In this document: piece by piece, positions 58,269-64,000 of the stretch
Numbering within the stretch: position 1 is the stretch's first letter
How the letters are laid out: every line of letters begins with the position of its first letter
Assembly: GCA_016721875.1 (NCBI GenBank)
Contig: JADKHG010000001.1
Location: forward strand, 1-64,000
Source of the DNA: Sphingomonadales bacterium
GTDB lineage: Bacteria; Pseudomonadota; Alphaproteobacteria; Sphingomonadales; Sphingomonadaceae
Length of the DNA: 64,000 bases
Direction of reading: 5' to 3'
Notes under the pieces: model-generated
What the model saw: the letters and a program-made list of their open reading frames with translations, nothing else
What the model was told of the DNA's origin: nothing
Database searches by the model: none
Translations under genes and position numbers: made by a program

Positions 58269-58870
58269 TTATGCAACCGCCCTTTTCAGCCGATCGACCA
58301 ATCTTTCGCGCGCAGCGAGAATATCGGTGCGGCGGTCACCCAGCACATGCGCGATCAGCGCGGCGCGGTTTGCCGCCATGGTCTTTAAGGCACCGTCAGT
58401 CCCTTCAAACTTTGCAGGGTCGCCCCCGCCATAGCCCAGTTCGGACAAAAGCAGCGCCTCATAGCGTGCCATTGACGGCGCCCAGCCACGCGCGGCGGGC
58501 GCCAGTTCGATTGCTTGCAGCAGGCCATCCAGCGCCGAATGCAGCCGCGGATAGGCGTGACCTTCGGGCAATGTCGTGGCGGTCAATGTACAGGCCCACT
58601 CGATACCGGCAACCGCAAGCGGTTCACCCAGCAGATGCGAACGGCTGTGCGCCGCATCGACTGCGAGCGAAGCCAGTTGCCCTGCTGTCCGCGCACGCCA
58701 ATCGCCTTTGACGATGTTTCCGGGGATCAGAACCGGCCGCAAGGCCCTGCCCGCGCGCCCTGCACATAGCCGCCCAAAAGCCCGTGCGACGCGGTCAGCG
58801 CACGCACAATCGCCCCGACCTCGCCATGTGGGCGAACCGAACAGATAATGGCGTCGGCGGAAATGTGCAT
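58269..58870 (-). CDS. recO: DNA repair protein RecO (one frameshift)
   Basis: RecFOR-pathway protein that loads RecA on SSB-coated DNA. About 200 residues reconstructed from MHISADAIICSVRPHGEVGA with an N-terminal OB-fold (GLLGGYVQGARG, LRPVLIPGN). A helical part follows. The frame breaks near 58757 at a GCGCGGGC run. It is shorter than the ~240 residues of many RecO proteins and no zinc-finger Cys set is visible, as in several alphaproteobacteria. Confidence 0.87.
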
Positions 58871-58914
58871 ATTTAGGGCTTGCCACATCGAAGCGTTGGC
58901 CGAAAGTGCTTGGT

Positions 58915-58928
58915 TTGACTTGGGTCAA
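58915..58928 (+). promoter_or_regulatory. FNR/FixK-type box
   Basis: Perfect palindrome TTGAC-TTGG-GTCAA, the CRP/FNR-superfamily consensus TTGAY-N4-RTCAA, 53 bases before the YdcH-like start. Position would suit an activator. The regulator is not in the window. Confidence 0.65.
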
Positions 58929-58981
58929 GGTAAGGTAGCGTTATCAAGCGCAAAATTGATCCAGATAGGAAAGGAAAATAA

Positions 58982-59236
58982 ATGTCCCATACCCCCCACG
59001 AACTGCACGATGAATTTCCCGATGATGCAGAAACCCTGCACGAATTGAAAACCGGCAGCGCCCATTTTAACAAGCTGTCCGACAAATATCATGAACTGAA
59101 CCGTGAAATTCACCGCATCGAAGCGGGTGTCGAAGCATCTTCCGATGCGCGGGCAGAAGATTTGAAAAAAGAACGTCTGGTGTTGCTCGATGAAATTGCC
59201 GCGATGATTTCGCAGGCGAAAGCCGGAGCAAAATGA
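58982..59236 (+). CDS. YdcH/DUF465 family protein
   Basis: 84 residues, acidic and helical: PHELHDEFPDDAETLHELKT, HFNKLSDKYHELNREIHRIE. This is the DUF465 coiled-coil pattern; function unknown. A very strong ribosome site (AGGAAAGGA) precedes the ATG. It overlaps the following DksA-like gene (ATGA) and lies behind an FNR-type box. Confidence 0.9.
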   Translation: MSHTPHELHDEFPDDAETLHELKTGSAHFNKLSDKYHELNREIHRIEAGVEASSDARAEDLKKERLVLLDEIAAMISQAKAGAK

Positions 59237-59568
59237 ACATGGAGCAGGCCAATATCCGGTCAGAGCTGGCAGCGCGTCTCGAAGAACTCGAGGCGCGCGT
59301 CGCTCGTATCGAGGCAGACCTTGCCGCTCCACACAGCGCCGATTCAGAAGAGCAGGCGACCGAACGCGAACAGGATGATGCACTTGAAGGGCAGGACGCA
59401 CTTTTATCGCACGAAATTGCCATGATCAGCGCGGCGCTGAAACGCATCGACGAAGGCAGTTATGGCGACTGTGCACGATGCGGCGAAGAAATTGGCGAAA
59501 AGCGGCTGGCGGCTATGCCCGAAGCGGCATTGTGCATTGATTGCGCACGCGAAACGCAGCGGCACTGA
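59233..59568 (+). CDS. DksA/TraR-family zinc-finger protein
   Basis: 111 residues: a helical N-terminus, then the C4 zinc finger CARCGEEIGEKRLAAMPEAA ending CIDCARE, the DksA/TraR hallmark. Lacks the long coiled-coil tip with the DxxDxA motif of full DksA, so a TraR-like or RNAP secondary-channel role is inferred. Overlaps the YdcH start by 4 bases. Confidence 0.88.
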   Translation: MNMEQANIRSELAARLEELEARVARIEADLAAPHSADSEEQATEREQDDALEGQDALLSHEIAMISAALKRIDEGSYGDCARCGEEIGEKRLAAMPEAALCIDCARETQRH

Positions 59569-59583
59569 TTTCGGTCAGTGCCG
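59560..59583. terminator. Bidirectional hairpin spanning two convergent stop codons
   Basis: Perfect 9-base stem CGGCACTGA/TCAGTGCCG, 6-base loop TTTCGG. The arms contain the TGA stops of the DksA-like gene (plus) and the AI-2E gene (minus). No T-run; probably a weak or factor-assisted terminator. Confidence 0.5.
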
Positions 59584-60681
59584 TTCTGCGGCGCGACTTT
59601 CGCCGAAAATTTCCCAGGCGGAAATGAACATCGCTGCAACCACTGGCCCGACAATCAGCCCGTTAATCCCCATGACGCTGAGTCCGCCGAGCGTGGAAAT
59701 CAGCACGACATAGTCGGGCATGCGCGTGTCCTGTCCAACCAGGATCGGGCGCAGCACATTGTCGACCATCGAGATGATAAAGAATCCGCAAAGCAACAGC
59801 ACCACGCCGTGCCACACACTGCCGGTGACCAGCAGATAGATGCCGACTGGAAACCAGACCAATCCCGTCCCCACAGCCGGGATCAGGGCAAGCAAGCCCA
59901 TCACCACACCCCACAATAGCGCCGCGCGAATATCGAGCATCGAGAACAGAAATCCGCCCAAAATTCCCTGTACAATCGCGACGATCACGCTGCCTTTGAC
60001 GGTCGCGCGGATTACGGTGGTGAATTTGTCGAACAAAGCGCCACGCTGCTCCGGACGCAGCGGGACCATTTCGCCAATCTTGCGGGTCAGGTGTCGCCCG
60101 TCGCGCAATAGAAAAAAGGTGAGATACAGCATCACGCCCAGCGCCATCGCAAAACTGAAGGCACCTTGACCGACACTAACCGCCTCACTTGCGACCAATT
60201 GCAGGCCGCTGGTCAGCATCGAACTGAGCCGAGCCTGCAACACTTCGACGTCGGTGGTGACATAGCGCTCAAATAGCACGCGCCATTGGCTTGGAATGGC
60301 TGCCTCTATATCGCGGACGATCTTACCGAGGTCGATCTCCCGCGATTGCAGCGAATTATAGGTTTTCAGCGCTTCATCGACCATCATCGAACCGACGATG
60401 AAGGCCGGGACGATGACCAGTGCAATCACCAGTAACAGCGACAATAGCGCAACCGAATTGCGCCTGCGCGGCATCATCAGCGCCAGCCGGTCATGCACGG
60501 GGGCGAAGGCAATGGTCACCACCAAAGCCCACAATATTGCGCCAAAGAACGGCCAACTGATCCAGACCATCGCCAATGAACCCGCAGCGACGAAGCCCAG
60601 CAGAACACGGTCCTCAAACTTTGCGCCTTCATGGCTCATCGCGCGTTTCGGGCGGGTTTTGGGCTTTGCAGGGTCGCTCAT
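59575..60681 (-). CDS. AI-2E family transporter (PerM/YdiK-like)
   Basis: 368 residues, seven or eight membrane segments. Family features: WPFFGAILWALVVTIAFAPV, YLTFFLLRDGRHL, IVQGILGGFLFSMLDI and GVVMGLLALIPAVGTGLVWF. Such proteins export small molecules or exchange ions; substrate here unknown. Confidence 0.9.
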   Translation of the reverse strand: MSDPAKPKTRPKRAMSHEGAKFEDRVLLGFVAAGSLAMVWISWPFFGAILWALVVTIAFAPVHDRLALMMPRRRNSVALLSLLLVIALVIVPAFIVGSMMVDEALKTYNSLQSREIDLGKIVRDIEAAIPSQWRVLFERYVTTDVEVLQARLSSMLTSGLQLVASEAVSVGQGAFSFAMALGVMLYLTFFLLRDGRHLTRKIGEMVPLRPEQRGALFDKFTTVIRATVKGSVIVAIVQGILGGFLFSMLDIRAALLWGVVMGLLALIPAVGTGLVWFPVGIYLLVTGSVWHGVVLLLCGFFIISMVDNVLRPILVGQDTRMPDYVVLISTLGGLSVMGINGLIVGPVVAAMFISAWEIFGESRAAERH

Positions 60682-60714
60682 TGCGACAGGATATAGCGGC
60701 GGTTCAAGGCCCTG

Positions 60715-61614
60715 TCATGTGGTGAGTTGGGAGGCCTGAGCATGGCCCGCGATCAAGTCAACCATTCGCCCAAGCTGCGACGGCGGCAGGTCGTGCGCCA
60801 TGGCATCGATCAATTCGAGCCGCGCGCCGGGGATGTGGCGGGCAATATCTTCGCTGCACGGATAGGGCACCAGCGCATCAGCCTTGCCATGGATGACCAA
60901 AGTCGGGGTGCGGATCACCTTCAACCGCTCGACCCGGCTGCCATCGGCGATGATCGCCAGAAACTGCCGACGCAGCCCGTCAGGGTCGTAATTGCGGTCA
61001 AATGCCGCCGCAGCGGCAACCTCAAAACCATCTGGCGCGCGGGCGGAATCTGGGAAGGAAATCGACTTGAGGGTTTCGACACCCAGCGCAATCGCCTCCT
61101 CCCGCGTCGGGTTTTTGGGGCGTCCTTTCATCAGCCGTTTGCGGATTTCGGGCGCTGGCCCGGGAAGCCCGCGCGCGCCACTGGAAGACATGACCGAGGT
61201 CAGGCTCAGCACACGGTCGGAATGGTTTGCCGCCACCAGTTGCGCAATCATCCCGCCCATTGAAGCGCCGACGACATGCGCCTTGCCGATCCCGAGCGCA
61301 TCGAGCAACCCGACCGCGTCCTCAGCCAAATCGCTCAGCGTATAGCCCAGCTTCACCGGCCAGCCAAAGCGCGTCGCCAACATAGTCCACACTAGCGAAG
61401 GCATCGGTGCATCATCCATATGCGCCGACAGCCCGACATCGCGATTGTCAAAATGGATGACACGAAACCCGCGTTTGACAAGGCCCTGAATAAAGTCCGG
61501 CGGCCACGCGATCATCTGCGTCCCCAGTCCCATGATGAGGAGGATCACGGGCGCGTCGGACGGGCCGTTGTCTTCGTAGTAGAGTTCAACCCCATTTGCT
61601 TTGACCTTTGGCAT
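60715..61614 (-). CDS. Alpha/beta hydrolase
   Basis: 299 residues: VILLIMGLGTQMIAWP (oxyanion region), FDNRDVGLSA, nucleophile VVGASMGGMIAQ, acid Asp in IHGKADALVP and His in DAMAHDLPP. Similar to aclacinomycin methylesterase/RdmC-like and haloperoxidase-type hydrolases; substrate unknown. It is 3 bases after uvrC on the same strand. Confidence 0.88.
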   Translation of the reverse strand: MPKVKANGVELYYEDNGPSDAPVILLIMGLGTQMIAWPPDFIQGLVKRGFRVIHFDNRDVGLSAHMDDAPMPSLVWTMLATRFGWPVKLGYTLSDLAEDAVGLLDALGIGKAHVVGASMGGMIAQLVAANHSDRVLSLTSVMSSSGARGLPGPAPEIRKRLMKGRPKNPTREEAIALGVETLKSISFPDSARAPDGFEVAAAAAFDRNYDPDGLRRQFLAIIADGSRVERLKVIRTPTLVIHGKADALVPYPCSEDIARHIPGARLELIDAMAHDLPPSQLGRMVDLIAGHAQASQLTT

Positions 61615-61617
61615 TAT

Positions 61618-63692
61618 TCACCCACCCCCATGATAAAAATCATATACCGTCTGCGCCACCGCAGCAGACACTCCCGGCGCCATCTGCAAATCCTCAAGGC
61701 TGGCTGAACGCACCGCGCGGGCGGTGCCGAAGTGCAGCAACAGCGCCTTTTTGCGTGCAGGACCAATGCCGGGCACTTCGTCCAGGGGACTCGCGGTGAT
61801 CGCCTTGGCGCGCTTGGTGCGGTGCGCGCCGATGGCGTAGCGGTGGACCTCGTCGCGCAGGCGTTGCAGATAGAACAAGACAGGCGCGTTCACCGGCAGC
61901 ATGATCTCGCGGCCATCGGGGAAGTGAAAAACCTCTCTTCCCTCTCGGCCATGATGCGGTCCCTTGGCGATGCCGATATAGGGGACATCTTCGATACCGA
62001 GCCGTTCGAACACCTCTCGCACCGCGCTCACCTGCCCTTTGCCGCCGTCGATCAGGACCAGATCAGGCCATTCGGGTTCGCGCTCCATATCCTCCCCGGA
62101 ACGGGGAGGGGGACCGCGACGCACAGCGTCGGGGTGGTGGGGCACGAGCCGGTTCTCCTGCCCTTCGACGTCAAGCGGCTCTGCCTGTGCCTCTCCACCA
62201 TCCTTCGGATGGTCCCCCTCCCCCGTTGGGGAAGGATTTAAGAGCCTTGCAAACCGCCGCTCCATCACCTCACGCATCATCGCATAGTCATCGTCGGTTG
62301 CGGCCTGTTTGATATTCCATTTGCGATACTGGTTTTTGATAAAGCCTTCCGGCCCCGCAACCACCATCGCCCCAATGCGTTGGTTCCCTGGATATGACTG
62401 TTGTCGTAAATCTCGATCCGTTGCGGCGGTTCGGCGAGTTCGAACAGGTCGGCGACCTCGCGCAGCAATTTGCCCTGCGTCGTTGTCTCGGCTAGTCGCC
62501 GGTCGAGCGCCTCCTCGGCATTGCGCTTCGCCTGCGCGACCAGCTTTGTCCGGTCGCCGCGCTGCGGAAAAGTGACAGTCACTTTTTTGCCCAGACCTTC
62601 GCCAAGCGCCTCGGCGAGAAGGTCCGCCTCGGGCAATTCACGGTCGAGCATTATCGTTGGCGCAGGCGGCACTTCGTCATAAAATTGCGCGAGAACGAGT
62701 GTCAGCACTTCTTCCTCGGTCGCATCCTGTGTGTGCGCAGGGAAGAACGCACGGTGGCCCCAATTCTGCCCGCCGCGAATGAAGAAGGCCTGGATGCCGA
62801 TCACCCCCTGCTTTTGCGCGAGTGCGAAAATATCGGCGTCGCCAATCCCGGCTGCGTTGATGGCTTGGCTTCCCTGAATGAAAGTCAGTGCCTTCAGCCG
62901 GTCGCGCACCATTGCTGCGCGTTCGAAATCGAGCGCCTCTGCGGCCCCCTCCATCTCCTTAGCCAGCTTCGCCTGCACCGCGGTCGATTTGCCGCCGAGG
63001 AAGGCCTTGGCATCGGCCACCAGTTCGGCATAGCCCGCCTTGTCGATGCGATCAACGCAGGGGGCGGAACAGCGTTTGATCTGATAGAGCAAACAGGGCC
63101 GGTCGCGGTTGTTGAAGAAACTGTCGGAGCAGCTGCGCAGCAGGAACAACTTTTCGAGCGCGTTCAAGGTGACATTGACTGACCCGGCGCTGGCAAAGGG
63201 ACCATAATATTCGCCCTTATACCGCCGGGCACCGCGATGCTTCTGTATGCGCGGAAAATCATGATCGGCGCGCAGCAATATGAAGGGGAAGCTTTTGTCG
63301 TCGCGCAACAGAACGTTGTAGGCCGGGCGGTAACGCTTGATCAGCTGCGCCTCGAGCAACAGCGCTTCTGCCTCGCTATTGGTGGTGACAATCGTCATGC
63401 TGCGCGTCAGCGAGACCATCCGCCGTAACCGGTTGGGCAGCCGGTCAACCTGCGTATAATTGGTCACCCGGTTCTTGAGCGCCCTTGCCTTCCCCACATA
63501 AAGCACATCGCCGCGCGCATCGTGCATCCGGTAAACGCCGGGCTTCGCCGGCAGCGTCTTCAGCACATTGCGGATCGCCGCCACCCCGCCCTCCAGATCG
63601 GGCTGGTCCGCGCCGCGCACGGCATAGGTTTGCGCTTCCTCGTTGAAACGCGAGGCGGCGTTGGGAAGGTCTGGACGATCAGCTTTGGACAT
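61618..63692 (-). CDS. uvrC: Excinuclease ABC subunit C (one frameshift, in-frame palindromic insertion)
   Basis: Nucleotide-excision repair endonuclease. About 690 residues reconstructed: GIY-YIG domain (KPGVYRMHDARGDVLYVGKA), UVR motif (LAKEMEGAAEALDFERAAMV), RNase H-like domain (EIYDNSHIQGTNALG; WPDLVLIDGGKGQ) and C-terminal helix-hairpin-helix pair (DEVPGIGPARKKALLLHFGT). The frame breaks near 62373. Between RRFARLL and EWPDLVLID lies an extra stretch of about 50 residues, encoded by the palindromic element 62089-62237. The insertion is read through without a stop and falls in a variable linker. Confidence 0.92.
62089..62237. repeat. Palindromic element inserted in uvrC
   Basis: A 149-base element with terminal inverted repeats of about 26 bases: left starts ATCCTCCCCGGAACGGGGAG, and right, read in reverse complement, starts ATCCTTCCCCAACGGGGGAG; both continue with GGGGACC. 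Only 1-3 differences plus one indel. No transposase. Its GGGGAGG-rich arms resemble a common sphingomonad intergenic repeat. Confidence 0.75.
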
Positions 63693-63737
63693 TGGGTTGC
63701 AATATGCTACTTAACTAGGGCGATGAGGAGAGCCTAG

Positions 63738-64000
63738 ATGCAACTGAATGGAAAGACCATATTATTGACCGGCGGTACCGATGGTATCGGACGAGAATTG
63801 GCGGCGCAATTGAAAGCCAAGGGTGCGGCGGTAATTGTTACGGGTCGGACGCCCGAACGGATTGAGGTCGCCAAGGCTGCAGGCTATGAGACGGTGATGG
63901 CGGACCTGTCGACAGCGGCGGGGGTGGAGGTTGTGCTGGCAGCTGTCACCGGGCGCGACATCGACATTTTAATCAACAATGCCGGCGTCGGCAGCGACCA
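63738..64000 (+). CDS. Short-chain dehydrogenase/reductase, N-terminal part cut by the window edge
   Basis: The first 87 residues: TGxxxGxG motif as TGGTDGIG near residue 11, VTGRTPERI, then DLSTAAG and INNAGVG (NNAG). A classical SDR; substrate unknown. Ribosome site GAGGAG 8 bases before the ATG. Divergent from uvrC. The catalytic YxxxK is beyond the window. Confidence 0.9.
   Translation, partial: MQLNGKTILLTGGTDGIGRELAAQLKAKGAAVIVTGRTPERIEVAKAAGYETVMADLSTAAGVEVVLAAVTGRDIDILINNAGVGSD

Overview
The window looks like chromosomal DNA of an alphaproteobacterium of the Sphingomonadales (Sphingopyxis/Sphingorhabdus-like). Supporting evidence: a canonical alphaproteobacterial dcw cluster, the cell-cycle regulator GcrA, the order argS-SPOR-nagZ-scpA-scpB-tatABC, a Cpa/Tad pilus locus, two TonB-dependent receptors, an ABC-2 permease/M1 peptidase fusion and short GTCGAAGG-type inverted repeats that are common in sphingomonads. 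The genus is inference. No rRNA, tRNA, CRISPR, IS element or prophage was recognised.

Layout. 1-13.0 kb, minus strand: mraZ-rsmH-ftsL-ftsI-murE-murF-mraY-murD-ftsW-murG-murC-murB, almost all joined by 1-4 base stop/start overlaps, behind a control region with two opposed arrays of TGGG boxes. 13.3-15.5 kb: a membrane-anchored GldG/DUF4350-like protein, a small membrane protein and a cysteine synthase. 15.6-18 kb, plus strand: a ZnuD-like TonB receptor with a Zur-like palindrome, and an entericidin-like peptide. 18-24.6 kb, minus strand: argS, a SPOR protein, nagZ, scpA, scpB, tatA, tatB, tatC. 24.7-29.8 kb: a lipoprotein, ispH-thrB-rnhA, a FAD oxidoreductase and a lysophospholipase-like hydrolase. 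29.8-36.9 kb, plus strand: cpaA-B-C-D-E-tadB-tadC, with no cpaF ATPase gene. 36.9-43.0 kb, minus strand: tyrosine/homogentisate catabolism (maiA, TonB receptor, marR, hpd, VOC protein, fumarylacetoacetase), with no hmgA. 43-50 kb: an ABC permease, gcrA, a thioesterase, the giant ABC-permease/M1 aminopeptidase fusion and its ABC ATPase. 50-64 kb: parE, a two-domain beta-lactamase-like lipoprotein, a LysR regulator, apaG, metZ, a ferric-reductase-like membrane protein, a TetR regulator, leuB, recO, a YdcH/DksA-like pair behind a perfect FNR-type box, an AI-2E transporter, a hydrolase, uvrC with an in-frame palindromic insertion, and the start of an SDR gene.

Sequence quality matters throughout. 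About 28 single-base-type frameshifts and one in-frame stop fall in genes that should be intact, including essential ones (murC, murD, murE, ftsW, murG, gcrA). I treat these as probable consensus errors and give each gene its reconstructed full span with the approximate break positions.
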